In this document: positions 9,780 to 18,796 of the stretch, in pieces | How positions within the stretch are numbered: position 1 is the first letter of the stretch | Layout of the letters: each line of letters opens with the position of its first letter | The notes under the pieces: model-generated | The model's input: the letters and a program-made list of their open reading frames with translations, nothing else | Told to the model about the DNA's origin: nothing | Database searches by the model: none | Translations under genes and position numbers: made by a program | Origin: Planctomycetota bacterium | Lineage (GTDB): Bacteria; Planctomycetota; Planctomycetia; Isosphaerales; Isosphaeraceae | NCBI GenBank assembly: GCA_021791715.1 | Contig: JAJYWB010000016.1 | Location: forward strand, 29,662-93,661 | DNA: 64,000 nt | Direction: 5' to 3'

Positions 9780-10640
9780 TCACGACCGAAGCGGTTTGAA
9801 CCAGCGGTCGAATTCGCTCTCCACGGCGCCCCTTCGAATCGTCCGGTACGCCCGACCCGCCGCCAAAACAGGCGCCGTAACCGCCATACCCGTCACGTAA
9901 ATTTTAAGTGATATTGTCCAGATACCCTGATTTATCAATGAAATTAAAACGAGCGCCGAAAGGATCGAGAGGACGACGTGCGGCTCGCAAGCTTTGAGCA
10001 AGATCCAACGAACCAGAGCGAGCCCTCGCGCCGGAGGTCCGGGCGCGGGCGCCGGAGCGAACGCCCCGCCCGCGCCCCCGTCGATCCGAAACGAACGCGT
10101 CTCCCTCTTCATCCGTTGAAAAAACGCCTTATATCGACAATCGTTATGAACGCTTAAAAAAAGCCTGCCGATCGCGATCAAAAACCCCGCCGCGGTCCAG
10201 TACAAATGACCCGTGCGAACCGCCAGCCCGAATCCAAGACCGAATCCGACCGCGAGCGCGTCGAGATGATGCATCATATAATCATAATAAACCCCGTCAA
10301 GGCTTTCGGTTCCGCGCCATCGCGCCACCTGGCCGTCGACGTGATCGAGCCAGAACGCGGCGTGCTCAAGCGCGACCGCGAGCACGAAGCCCGATCGGCT
10401 CCCCGTCGCCAGCAATATCCCGCTCGCGATCGAAAGCGAAAGCGATCCCAGCGTCACCTGGTGCGCCGAGATCCCCAACCGAACCGCGAGCCACGTTCCG
10501 TAAACCGCCGAGGGCCGCGCGATTCTTCGTGCCAAAAAGTTACCGATCTCTCGATATCTTTCTTTATGCACGCGTCGGCGCAGCTCGGCGAGAGTCGGCC
10601 GTTCGCGATCGATCGGGGTCGAACGTTCGCTCGCGTTCAT
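9780..10640 (-). CDS. CDP-alcohol phosphatidyltransferase family membrane protein
   Basis: 286 aa. The enzyme class transfers a phosphoalcohol from CDP-alcohol in phospholipid or inositol-phosphate synthesis. The signature is complete: DHVDGQVAR (residues 99-107) followed by LDGVYYDYMMHHLD (114-127), giving the metal-binding aspartates. Several hydrophobic segments fit an integral membrane enzyme. ATG 10640 overlaps the stop of the preceding membrane-protein gene by 4 bases (ATGA), so translation is coupled. It is the last gene of the envelope operon 14838-9780. The acceptor alcohol cannot be told from sequence; a lipid or a glycan-linked phosphodiester is equally possible. Confidence 0.85.
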   Translation of the reverse strand: MNASERSTPIDRERPTLAELRRRVHKERYREIGNFLARRIARPSAVYGTWLAVRLGISAHQVTLGSLSLSIASGILLATGSRSGFVLAVALEHAAFWLDHVDGQVARWRGTESLDGVYYDYMMHHLDALAVGFGLGFGLAVRTGHLYWTAAGFLIAIGRLFLSVHNDCRYKAFFQRMKRETRSFRIDGGAGGAFAPAPAPGPPARGLALVRWILLKACEPHVVLSILSALVLISLINQGIWTISLKIYVTGMAVTAPVLAAGRAYRTIRRGAVESEFDRWFKPLRS

Positions 10641-12499
10641 CGTGTCTCCCTCGCCGAATCGGGATCGTTCGGTCGGAGCGTGATTTCCGTCGAGCCGATA
10701 TCGAAAATTTCATATCGCCGAACGATTCCGTCGCCGTCGGCGAGCTCGGCTCGATAAACAGGCGCATGAGAATCAAGCCATGTTTTTAAGAGCGTTCCCA
10801 ATTTGGGGTCGAATTCGACCGATCCCTCGTGTACCGGGGGGCACATGACGAGATGCGTAAACCGATCTTTGCGCAGTTGACCGATGATTTCTCGGCTGGA
10901 TTCGCCGCTCGTTCCCAAACCCGTCCGTCTCCGCCGCGCCAGCTCCATCGTATAAGGTCTTGGGAAGTAAAAACCGCGGTGATCCTGGCCGATCAAACGC
11001 GCGCCCAGGGGAAGATTTTGATCGACCCACCGGCCGACGACGAACGTCGGCTCGACTCGAGCGAGATACGCCTCGGCGCTTTCAAGACCGAGCACGACGT
11101 TCGCAACCTTGCGACCGCGCGCGATCGCCCAGGTCGCCTCGAAGCCGAGGAGAGCGACGATGAGCAAAATCCAAAGCCGAGCCGCCATCGTTCGACGTTT
11201 CGCCCGATCGGCGATAACATAAGCCGTCGCGACGCTCCACGGACCGACCGCGATCAAAATGAACCTCGTGCTCTGCCGTTGCGTGAGACAAAGCCAATAA
11301 AACGCGAATCCGAGCGCGACAAGGCCGAGAAGCTTGCGCCCGATCGGTTCACGGCGACGCATTCCCGTCAAGAAAATCGCCGGAATCACGCACAAAAAAA
11401 CCGGGCCAAGTTGATGCGAAAAACTGTCGAACCGGTCGGGATCGAGCGTCATCGGCATTAAAGCCGTGATGATATTAAAAATATTAACTTGCATAGGTCG
11501 TTTTATCGGAGCGAGCACCTCGTCGATCCCCGAGCCGCCGAAAACGTTGCGGAAAAACGGATAAACAGGATTACCTGTAAAATAATAAGCACGCGCATAC
11601 CAGAATCCGCCGACGATCGCGATCGTCGCGAAGCACGCGAGCGCGTCGACGAGCGAACGACGCCTCGATCGTGCAAACGCCTCGAATGCGATCGTTAACA
11701 CGATCAATCCCGCCAAAACGAGCGCGGGATATTTCACCCCGATCGCGAGCCCCGCGCACGCTCCGACCAAAATCGAAGGCCGAAGTCCGGGAGCGTCGCG
11801 GCGTCGGTCCCACGCCAAGATCGCGGCGTTTCCGAGCGCCGCGAGCGACACGTCGGCGAGCGGCGCCGACATGCCGTTTGAAACCGCGGGAACCAAAAGC
11901 GCGATCGCCCCCGCCCACTCGGCGCGCCGTCCCATATAAGGCCTCGCGGTCGCGGTCGCGCACAGCATCAGAGCCGCTCCGAATAGCCACTGAACGAGCC
12001 GGCATCCCGTCGGCCCGCGCACCGCGAGCGCCGCCGCGTACAACGATTCGGTGACGAGGGGGTAAATCGTTTCATGTAAATCAGGTTCAAAAACAGCTTG
12101 ATGAGCGTTTAAAAAGATTTTAGGAACTTGCAAATGATAACAGAGAGCGTCGCCGTCGGTTACGGGAGAGCACGCGACGAAAAGCGTTCCGGCGAGCGCA
12201 GCCCACGATAGCGGGTTGCGCGGAGCGATCGCGGCGATCGACCCCAAACCGCCGCGACGAAATTCGATCAGCGCGATAGACGCCGCGAAGAAGAGAACGA
12301 GTGCGATCGAACGCGGAGTTAGAAGACCGATTTCGGCGAGGAAGAACGTACCAAGCGCGAGCGATCCGAGCCCGAGAGCGAGCGAGAACGCCCACGCGTC
12401 GACCGAATCGACGGGGTCGACTCCGATCGATCGTAAAACGCCCCTCCCCGCTCCCGCGGCGATCGCGAATAACAAGATAACGAATACTAAATTGAGCAT
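10637..12499 (-). CDS. Polytopic membrane protein, glycosyltransferase-39/PMT-like
   Basis: 620 aa with about a dozen hydrophobic helices; GAGGG lies 6 bases before ATG 12499. The layout resembles GT-C enzymes such as ArnT/PMT, which use polyprenyl-phosphate sugars in the outer leaflet: an N-terminal membrane helix, a loop with DGDALCYHLQVPK and ETIYPLVTESLYAAAL, further helices, and a C-terminal periplasmic domain (VGRWVDQNLPLGARLIG, FTHLVMCPP). Acidic and His residues in the first large loop (CSPVTDGDALCYH) fit a metal/acceptor site. The 15-base gap from the flippase gene and ATGA overlap with the phosphatidyltransferase gene place it in an envelope-glycan operon. The sugar is unknown. Confidence 0.7.
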   Translation of the reverse strand: MLNLVFVILLFAIAAGAGRGVLRSIGVDPVDSVDAWAFSLALGLGSLALGTFFLAEIGLLTPRSIALVLFFAASIALIEFRRGGLGSIAAIAPRNPLSWAALAGTLFVACSPVTDGDALCYHLQVPKIFLNAHQAVFEPDLHETIYPLVTESLYAAALAVRGPTGCRLVQWLFGAALMLCATATARPYMGRRAEWAGAIALLVPAVSNGMSAPLADVSLAALGNAAILAWDRRRDAPGLRPSILVGACAGLAIGVKYPALVLAGLIVLTIAFEAFARSRRRSLVDALACFATIAIVGGFWYARAYYFTGNPVYPFFRNVFGGSGIDEVLAPIKRPMQVNIFNIITALMPMTLDPDRFDSFSHQLGPVFLCVIPAIFLTGMRRREPIGRKLLGLVALGFAFYWLCLTQRQSTRFILIAVGPWSVATAYVIADRAKRRTMAARLWILLIVALLGFEATWAIARGRKVANVVLGLESAEAYLARVEPTFVVGRWVDQNLPLGARLIGQDHRGFYFPRPYTMELARRRRTGLGTSGESSREIIGQLRKDRFTHLVMCPPVHEGSVEFDPKLGTLLKTWLDSHAPVYRAELADGDGIVRRYEIFDIGSTEITLRPNDPDSARETR

Positions 12500-12514
12500 C
12501 CATGCCCTCGAAGA

Positions 12515-14068
12515 TCACGCTTTTCCGTTCCGCGATTCGCGGCGGAACAACCCTCCCCACTCGTGCCTCACTCCCCAACGCCACAACATCGGCCCCGCGA
12601 AGATCGCCAAAATCGCGGGCCGAAGCGCGTATTCGAGATAACGCGGCGGATTACCCAGCGGAACGTGCGCCGCGACGACCGCGCTCGCGGCGTACCAGGC
12701 CGTCGTCGCCGCCAGCCGCCCCTGCAGCTCAAGCCAACCGCGCGGCGAAAGCGCGGGAGCGAACGCCGTGAAAGTTGTTAGTAAATAGATACAAGAATAT
12801 CCGATCGTCATCCCCCACGCCACGCCGACGATCCCGCCGCGATCGGCGCCGATCGTTCCCGCGACCCACGCCGCTGCGAGGCCGAGCGCCGTCGCGGCGA
12901 AGAGCCGATAAGGGCGATCGATCGTGATCAAAAACTGTCGCGCCGGCCACGCCGACGCCAATAACAACATCCCGGGCAACAGCGGCCGTAATGCCGGCAA
13001 TCCCTCGGCGTATTTGGGAATCATCAGACCCAAAAACACCGGCCCGACGACGTACGCGATCGCGCTCCCCGCCGCGATCGGCGTCGCCTGCGCCAAGGTC
13101 GCACGCGCAGCTTGCCGAGCCGTCTCGACCAAGTCGTTCGTCCGTCCTAAAGTCGTTTGAAAATACGTATACATAACAATTACAATTCGACCCGCGAGAT
13201 CGAGGCTCCACGATGTTCCCATAAGCGCGATCGAATATAAACCGAGCGCCTTCTCTCCCCCCGGAACGCGCCAAAGAATCAAAACGCGATCAAGATTCAT
13301 CGCCGCGCCCAATATCGCGGTGTTCGCCAGAATCGGCAGGCCGACCTTCATCAGCCGTCCGATCGTCGTCCACTCCCATCGCCATTGAAAACGTACGCTA
13401 TTATAATAATGTAGGTATGCGATATTGAAAAGCAAAAGCCCGCCGACGCACGCCAAAAGCCCCCAAAACCCGGCGACCGCGATCCCGCCGATCGTCCCCG
13501 CGGCGCCGAGGAGCGAATCGAGCACCGCCATGCGAGTGAGGAGCGCGAACTCGCGCCGCGCTCGTAGAACGACGATCAAAAAATCTTGATACCGTTTGAT
13601 CAAAGTGAGCCCCGCGACGACAAACAGGCCGCGGGTCCAAAGCTCGGCGAGCGGGTCGTCGCGCAGGAGCGGGGTTCTTAATATCGACCAGACGACGAGC
13701 CCGACCGCGTAGATCAAGCACGTGACGGTATTGGTGGTGTAGGCGACATTGGCGACGCGGGTCGCCTCGTCGTCTTTTCCCGCGGCGAGGAGGATCGGGA
13801 TCTCCTGGGCGGCGCCGAGGCTGACGCCGAGGCTCGATCGGTTGGTGTTATCGAGATAGAGACGAAGGCCCGAATAAACGCCGAGACGTGCGGGATCGAG
13901 CATCCAACGGAGCGCGAACGCGGTTAATGTACCCGCGACTTGCTCGATCTGGCCGCCGATCGTCACGAGCAGGCTATCGCGTACGGCGCGGCGATCGTCG
14001 CGCTCCGTATCGACGGGCGTCTCTTGGGCTCGATCGGATTCCTTTTCAACGCTCAATGCGATCGCCAA
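12515..14068 (-). CDS. Polysaccharide flippase-like (Wzx/MATE superfamily) protein
   Basis: 517 aa with 12 to 14 predicted membrane segments. Its organisation is that of lipid-linked oligosaccharide flippases, beginning with DSLLVTIGGQIEQVAGTL after a charged N-terminal tail and including AALGAAMNL-type and GIVGVAWGMTIGYS segments. The start is TTG 14068, inside the methyltransferase gene (16-base overlap). No good Shine-Dalgarno is visible, so translation may depend on coupling and the start is uncertain by a few codons. Its neighbours (methyltransferase, GT-C-like protein, phosphatidyltransferase) fit export of a modified glycan. Substrate unknown. Confidence 0.75.
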   Translation of the reverse strand: MAIALSVEKESDRAQETPVDTERDDRRAVRDSLLVTIGGQIEQVAGTLTAFALRWMLDPARLGVYSGLRLYLDNTNRSSLGVSLGAAQEIPILLAAGKDDEATRVANVAYTTNTVTCLIYAVGLVVWSILRTPLLRDDPLAELWTRGLFVVAGLTLIKRYQDFLIVVLRARREFALLTRMAVLDSLLGAAGTIGGIAVAGFWGLLACVGGLLLFNIAYLHYYNSVRFQWRWEWTTIGRLMKVGLPILANTAILGAAMNLDRVLILWRVPGGEKALGLYSIALMGTSWSLDLAGRIVIVMYTYFQTTLGRTNDLVETARQAARATLAQATPIAAGSAIAYVVGPVFLGLMIPKYAEGLPALRPLLPGMLLLASAWPARQFLITIDRPYRLFAATALGLAAAWVAGTIGADRGGIVGVAWGMTIGYSCIYLLTTFTAFAPALSPRGWLELQGRLAATTAWYAASAVVAAHVPLGNPPRYLEYALRPAILAIFAGPMLWRWGVRHEWGGLFRRESRNGKA

Positions 14069-14838
14069 GGTTCAACCACGCAAAATTGGGTTGGGACGGA
14101 CGCTTCCGACGAGCAAGCCGCCGGAAAAGGCCCCGCTTCGAGCACTCGGGCGCCTCGATCACGATACCACGCCGCGGTGTCGTATCCGTAACGATTATAC
14201 GTTTGATCGAGATCCTCGTTGTGAGCCGCGAACCTTCGAGAAACGCGAACGACCTCGAGCCGAATCCGCTCGGCGATAACGGGAGGGTTGTGCAGAATCA
14301 CCGCCGAAGTGAGTACGAGGTCGAACGAACGATCCGCGAAAGGCAACCGATCGCCCGATCCCAAGAATAACTGGATATCATCATATCCATGTAAGTATTC
14401 GTGCGCGTAGGCGAGTTGCGACGGGCTGAAGTCGATTCCGACGATCGGCGCCTCGATACGTTCGCGAAGCGCTCGGATTTGTTTGCCGTAGCCGCAGCCG
14501 ATTTCGAGGATGGAGTCGGGTCGATATTCGGCGATGCGATCGGCGATCCAGTGAGCCCGAGCGGTTCGCGCCGGTTGTCCTTCCTGTTCGTGGAAGTAAT
14601 CGTCGCCGCCTCGGATTGTCCAATAGGCGCGGGGATCGGCGTAAACGATTTTGCGTTTGAGCGCCGGCCAGCGTGCGAGCCCTCGCCGCATCGCTTTATG
14701 CCAAACGTAGCGCGAACCCTTTGTTTTCCAGGCTCGCCAAACGCGTTCGGCGAGGGGATCGCGATCGCGATCGCGATTGGGTTCGTGATCGTGATCGATC
14801 GTCCGCGAATCGTTCGTTTCGGTATCGATCGCGCCCAC
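14053..14838 (-). CDS. Class I SAM-dependent methyltransferase
   Basis: 261 aa from GTG 14838, chosen because GGAGGG lies 7 bases upstream; a TTG at 14877 is also open. The SAM-binding motif I is ILEIGCGYGKQI, followed by the acidic VGIDFSP, motif II around FLGSGDRLPFADRSFDLVLTS and the post-motif VILHNPP. A long charged N-terminal stretch precedes the fold. It is the first gene of the minus-strand envelope operon and overlaps the flippase gene by 16 bases. It probably methylates a sugar or lipid-linked glycan, but the acceptor is inferred only from context. Confidence 0.8.
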   Translation of the reverse strand: MGAIDTETNDSRTIDHDHEPNRDRDRDPLAERVWRAWKTKGSRYVWHKAMRRGLARWPALKRKIVYADPRAYWTIRGGDDYFHEQEGQPARTARAHWIADRIAEYRPDSILEIGCGYGKQIRALRERIEAPIVGIDFSPSQLAYAHEYLHGYDDIQLFLGSGDRLPFADRSFDLVLTSAVILHNPPVIAERIRLEVVRVSRRFAAHNEDLDQTYNRYGYDTAAWYRDRGARVLEAGPFPAACSSEASVPTQFCVVEPWRSH

Positions 14839-15034
14839 CTTGAATCCCTCCAAAGAGACGCGGAAGTCTAGAAACAAGGTGAGGAACGGTCAAGGCGAGT
14901 CGAGCGGTAATAAACTTTTTCGACACATGTAATGCCGGGGAAACGATTGCGTAAATCCGCGATCGCGGTCAAACTGACGATATTAACAATGAGAGATTTC
15001 TGGACAGACGGGCTTTGACAAAGAGAGTTGCGAG

Positions 15035-16219
15035 ATGATTCACCGAAATTCCGAAGATCTTGCGATTCTTCCCGTTCAGAAATTGAGACTCAGAAGTTTA
15101 CTGATCGAGGATTTCCGAGGTTTCGGCCGATTCGAAATCAAGAATCTGGGACGAGTGAACCTGTTGGTCGGGACCAATAACAGCGGAAAAACGACGATTC
15201 TTGAAGCGATCAACATCTTATCGGCGAATGGCGATATATCCTCGATCTGGAGAACGCTTCGAGACAGAGGAGAAGATGTTTTCATCGATCGGGAAGATAG
15301 TAATTCGACACCCGGAAGGGAAGTGGATATCAGACGATTATTCCGGGGTCACGAACTCGAAGCGGGTAAAACGTTCAAAATAACTTCCGAAGGCGATTCG
15401 GGGGTAAAATCGATTACCGCCAAGATCGAGGACGCTTCTTCTACAGATCAGCAACTTTTAGAACCGATAAGCCGACAGATCGATTCCACCGAGGATATCC
15501 TTCCTCCATTTTCTCTTTCTCTAATGTGGAGGCCCGGAACAGGCAAGGAAATAACCATTCCTTTAAGTACCTGGGGCGGATTTTCCATTGATATGCTTAG
15601 TCGAGCCTCATTGAGGACGAATCTTGTGGAAAGTATTCCGGTTCGAATGATCACAACCACGTCTTTGACGACTGATAATATATCATCTTCTTTTGAAAAG
15701 ATCGTTCTCACTCCCAAAGAAGATCTCGTGATCGAGGCGATGCGGATCATCGAACCCGATATCGAAAGAATCGCTTCAACCGGTTCGGATAGAAATCGAT
15801 ATGGATCTCGGCTTTCATATCGAGGCGGGATTCTTGTAAGGATTAAGGGTGTTAAGGATCGCATTCCAATCGGCGGCCTGGGAGACGGTATCTGGAGGAT
15901 GCTCGGGCTCGCGCTCGCGGTCGTTCAAACGGAAAACGGAATCTTGCTCGTCGACGAGATCGATACGGGCCTTCATCATAGCATTATGGAAAAAATGTGG
16001 CAATTTCTTTACGAATGCGCCAAGCGTTTCAACGTGCAAATCTTCGCGACGACTCATAGCTGGGATTGTTGTCACAGTTTGGCCGTTATTTGTCGAGAAT
16101 ATGTTTCCGAAGGGAGCGACGTCTCGATCAACCGCATCGAACGCGGCCGCGACGAGGCGGTGGGTTATTCCGAGAGAGAAATCATCGCCGTCGCGGATCG
16201 CGACATCGAGGTTCGCTGA
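15035..16219 (+). CDS. AAA ATPase, AriA/OLD-like, partner of a TOPRIM protein
   Basis: 394 aa. It begins like the AAA15/AAA21 ATPases of OLD-type systems: RLRSLLIEDFRGFGRFEI then Walker A GTNNSGKT (residues 46-53). The central part is variable. The C-terminal half has IGGLGDGIWRML as the ABC-type signature, Walker B in GILLVDEID (about 303-311), and a switch His in ATTHSWD. No TOPRIM domain is fused; it is supplied by the next gene 2 bases downstream. This matches the architecture of PARIS (AriA plus AriB), where the ATPase senses phage and releases a nuclease. Base composition is visibly more AT-rich than the neighbours, which suggests transfer. The name PARIS is not certain, since the partner is DUF3226 rather than DUF4435. 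Confidence 0.85.
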   Translation: MIHRNSEDLAILPVQKLRLRSLLIEDFRGFGRFEIKNLGRVNLLVGTNNSGKTTILEAINILSANGDISSIWRTLRDRGEDVFIDREDSNSTPGREVDIRRLFRGHELEAGKTFKITSEGDSGVKSITAKIEDASSTDQQLLEPISRQIDSTEDILPPFSLSLMWRPGTGKEITIPLSTWGGFSIDMLSRASLRTNLVESIPVRMITTTSLTTDNISSSFEKIVLTPKEDLVIEAMRIIEPDIERIASTGSDRNRYGSRLSYRGGILVRIKGVKDRIPIGGLGDGIWRMLGLALAVVQTENGILLVDEIDTGLHHSIMEKMWQFLYECAKRFNVQIFATTHSWDCCHSLAVICREYVSEGSDVSINRIERGRDEAVGYSEREIIAVADRDIEVR

Positions 16220-16221
16220 AC

Positions 16222-16893
16222 ATGGCGAAGACGAATCCGAACCTCTTGCTTGTCGAGGGAAACGACGAAAAGTACACGATCCCGCGGATAATGGATCATT
16301 ACGTCGTGTGGGGCGATAAAGAGAGCGATCGAATCGTTGAAATAAAAAATCTTGATAGCGTGGATGAAATAATGAAACCCGGAGTGATTGAAAGTTACGC
16401 GAAAATTCCAAAATTAAATGCTTTAGGAATCATTATTGACGCGAATGATTCTTTCGATTTGCGTTGGACGATGGTGAGCGATCGATTACGAACCGTCGCG
16501 GATGATTTTCCCGAGGATATTTCCGAGGGTGGGGTAATCCATCAGGCTTCCGCGGGCTTGCGGCTCGGCGTTTGGATGATGCCTGACAACCGATCACTCG
16601 GGATGCTTGAAACTTTTCTCGGATTGTTATTAAAACCCGATCGTATCCCCCTCTGGAATTTCGCCAGGGAATCGTGCGACAAGGCTTCCGATTACGACGG
16701 TACATACAAAGACGCCCACAAAGACAAATCTTATATCTACACTTATTTAGCTTGGTCGGATCCTCCCGGCCGCTCGTTTTCCACCGCGATTCTTCAGGGA
16801 TTGATCGACGCGACATCGCCTCTCGCAAATCGATTCGCCGATTGGTTTATCAAGCTTTATTCGATCGACAGACGCGAAGCGTCGAATCGTTAA
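16222..16893 (+). CDS. DUF3226 TOPRIM-like protein, partner of the AAA ATPase
   Basis: 223 aa starting 2 bases after the ATPase stop, so expression is coupled. The TOPRIM-like core shows the conserved Glu in LLVEGNDEKY (E12) and an acidic strand end IIIDANDSFDLRW (D73, D76). The C-terminal half has the DUF3226 pattern: MLETFLGLL, then HKDKSYIYTYLAW and GRSFSTAI. TOPRIM folds in OLD, RecR and AriB bind metal and cut or bind nucleic acid. The DxD pair reads D-A-N-D here, so the second acid is shifted or replaced, and catalysis should not be assumed. A longer frame start at 16066 would run inside the ATPase gene and is rejected. Confidence 0.85.
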   Translation: MAKTNPNLLLVEGNDEKYTIPRIMDHYVVWGDKESDRIVEIKNLDSVDEIMKPGVIESYAKIPKLNALGIIIDANDSFDLRWTMVSDRLRTVADDFPEDISEGGVIHQASAGLRLGVWMMPDNRSLGMLETFLGLLLKPDRIPLWNFARESCDKASDYDGTYKDAHKDKSYIYTYLAWSDPPGRSFSTAILQGLIDATSPLANRFADWFIKLYSIDRREASNR

Positions 16894-17471
16894 AGTGTCG
16901 AATCCGTAGCCGAAATCGATCGGCTTGCGGAAATCGCTTTTCGAGTCGATTAACCTTCGATTCCGCTAAATTCAAGCCTAAGACATCGGTTACGAAAGAT
17001 GCTATCCGGAATGAAAGCCGCATATTCGGCGGGATTTGTGGGCGAACCCGAAAATGGGAGGGCGAACCTCCTGGTGAGCCGCATTATCAAGTTTGCGATT
17101 ATTGACCGATAAATCGGCCTATTCGCCCGAGTTTACGAGAAGAGGCTCACCGGGAGGTTCGCCCTCCCAATCACAACGAATCGACATAAAGATGCTTAAA
17201 TATATTGATTTCACTTGCGAGTAGACGCCGAAAACGGTAAAATCGAGCCTGTGGAGTTTCGTGTGCTTTTCCGGAAAGCTTCTCGGAGGATTAACGATAA
17301 AGTGATGGATTGTTTATTTATGGGAAAGTGAAACTTCCTAGCGGCTCTTTTGAAAGGCTCTAATGAATAGCCGATATTGATCGCATTTTATAAGAATCGC
17401 AGCAAGCCTAAGTATCGGGATGTTCGGCTTTCCAATTGAGGATTGGAAAGAAATCCCGTCGATTTTAAAAG
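16894..17471. other. Intergenic DNA between TOPRIM gene and tRNA-Asp
   Basis: This 578-base stretch has no credible gene. It holds one complete MITE-like palindromic element (17056-17168, listed separately). The rest is AT-richer sequence with no visible att site, promoter or terminator. I looked for a copy of the tRNA 3' end near 14900 as a sign of integration and saw none. Confidence 0.5.
17056..17168 (+). repeat. MITE-like palindromic element, copy 1
   Basis: A 113-base non-coding element with inverted termini of about 25 bases: it opens with GGGAGGGCGAACCTCCTGG and closes with CCGGGAGGTTCGCCCTCCC. The interior carries TTTGCGATTATTGACCGATA and CGAGTTTACGA. The same ends and interior occur at 25588-25702 and, inverted, at 43784-43896. 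No target-site duplication or transposase is visible. It is a short mobile or REP-like family dispersed in intergenic DNA. Confidence 0.8.
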
Positions 17472-17545
17472 CGAGGATGGCGGGGCTCGAACCCGTAACC
17501 TCCGGCGTGACAGGCCGGTGCTCTAACCAATTGAGCTACATCCCC
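17472..17545 (-). tRNA. tRNA-Asp (anticodon GTC)
   Basis: A 74-nt cloverleaf on the minus strand. The acceptor stem pairs GGGGATG with CATCCTC (one G-T pair). The D arm has GCTC/GAGC, the anticodon stem is CCGGC/GCCGG around the loop CTGTCAC with anticodon GTC, and the T arm is CGGGTTCGAGCCCCG-like. The discriminator base is G, as expected for Asp. CCA is not encoded. The gene sits alone, with the ATPase-TOPRIM pair on its 3' side. Confidence 0.97.
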
Positions 17546-17754
17546 AATTCGCTGTTCGTAGAAGTAAAATATCGGCGCGACCGCCCGTTGTCAAGCGGGG
17601 GGATTGCCCAAGTTTGGTCGCGAAAGTTAGGCTACCCTATCCTTAGACTTTCCCGACCGGGGAAGGTTCGGACCGGACGGGCCGCGGTTTCGCCGCGGCG
17701 ATCGATCGCGATCGGCTTTTGGGCTCAATTTCAAGCGAAGCGAAGGAGCATGCG

Positions 17755-18708
17755 TTGCGGATCACCAAGGCGGTTATCACCGCGGCGGGACGTGGGGCTC
17801 GGCAGTATCCCGCGTCGGATACCGTCCATAAGGCGATGCTGCCGATCGTCGATCGCGACGGCCTTACAAAACCCGTCCTTCAAATCATCGCCGAAGAGGC
17901 GCTCGAAAGCGGCATCGAAGAGATCTGCGTCGTTACCGCTCCCGGCGACGAGGCGTATTACCGTCGCCACTTCCGAAGCTACGCAGAAACCCTCCCCGCG
18001 GCCTTTAAAGGCGTCGCGTGGGCCGAGGAGCAAGCCAGACGCATCGCCGAGCTCGAACGTCGGCTTCAATTCACCGTGCAACACGATCCCGAGGGGTACG
18101 GTCACGCGGTTTGGACGGCGCGCGAGTTCGTGGCCGACGAGCCTTTTTTGCTCCTGCTAAGCGATCACCTGTATATCTCAAAACGCGACGATCGCTGCGC
18201 CCAACAGTTGATCAAGCTCGCAACCGCGGAGGCTTGCTCGGTTTCCGCAGTCCAGGCGACTCGCGAGCATCTCGTTCACCAATACGGCACGCTGACGGGT
18301 CGAAGGCTCGACGATCGAGCCGACGTTTTCGTGATCGACGAGATCGTCGAGAAGCCGAACCCGACTCTCGCCGAGCTTAAACTGCAAACCCCGGGGGTTC
18401 GATCGGGGCATTACCTTTGCTTTTTCGGCATGCACGTTCTCACGGCTTCGATCTTCGATTATCTCGGCGAGATGATCGCGCGCGACGAACGCGAGGGGGG
18501 ACAAATTCAGCTCACCCCGGCGCTCCGCGCTCTCGCCCGCGGCGAGCGCCATCTCGCGCTCGAAACCCAGGGAACGAGGCACAATCTCGGCGTTAAATAC
18601 GGCTTCGTCGAGGCTCAAATCGCGCTCGCTCTCGCCGGGGTCGATCGCGAACAAATGCTTACCACATTGCTCGAATCGGTCGTTCGGATTGAACACTCTA
18701 AATCATGA
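17755..18708 (+). CDS. Sugar-1-phosphate nucleotidyltransferase, GalU-like
   Basis: 317 aa from TTG 17755, chosen because AAGGAG lies 8 bases upstream; a TTG at 17719 is open but has no such site. The N-terminus is the nucleotidyltransferase loop AAGRGARQYPASDTVHKAML, matching the GalU pattern G-x-G-T-R-x-x-P-x-x-x-x-x-x-K-x-M. IIAEEALESGIEEICVV, DPEGYGHAVWTA and LLSDHLY follow. GalU makes UDP-glucose from UTP and glucose-1-phosphate. The substrate here is inferred by family likeness only. It leads a three-gene sugar-nucleotide cluster. Confidence 0.8.
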   Translation: MRITKAVITAAGRGARQYPASDTVHKAMLPIVDRDGLTKPVLQIIAEEALESGIEEICVVTAPGDEAYYRRHFRSYAETLPAAFKGVAWAEEQARRIAELERRLQFTVQHDPEGYGHAVWTAREFVADEPFLLLLSDHLYISKRDDRCAQQLIKLATAEACSVSAVQATREHLVHQYGTLTGRRLDDRADVFVIDEIVEKPNPTLAELKLQTPGVRSGHYLCFFGMHVLTASIFDYLGEMIARDEREGGQIQLTPALRALARGERHLALETQGTRHNLGVKYGFVEAQIALALAGVDREQMLTTLLESVVRIEHSKS

Positions 18709-18796
18709 ATATTTATAGTAACGATTTTGAAGACGTTTTTCGCGATTTTGGTCGCGTCCCGCGACGCCTCGCGATCGACGCGAAAGGAGCCCGAAC

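Noticed and set aside
14900..17471. An att direct repeat of the tRNA-Asp 3' end flanking the ATPase-TOPRIM pair
   Set aside because: I found no second copy of the tRNA end near 14900; the island link rests only on position and composition.
17719..17754. A TTG start for the GalU-like gene at 17719
   Set aside because: The TTG at 17755 has AAGGAG at the right distance and begins at the conserved domain.
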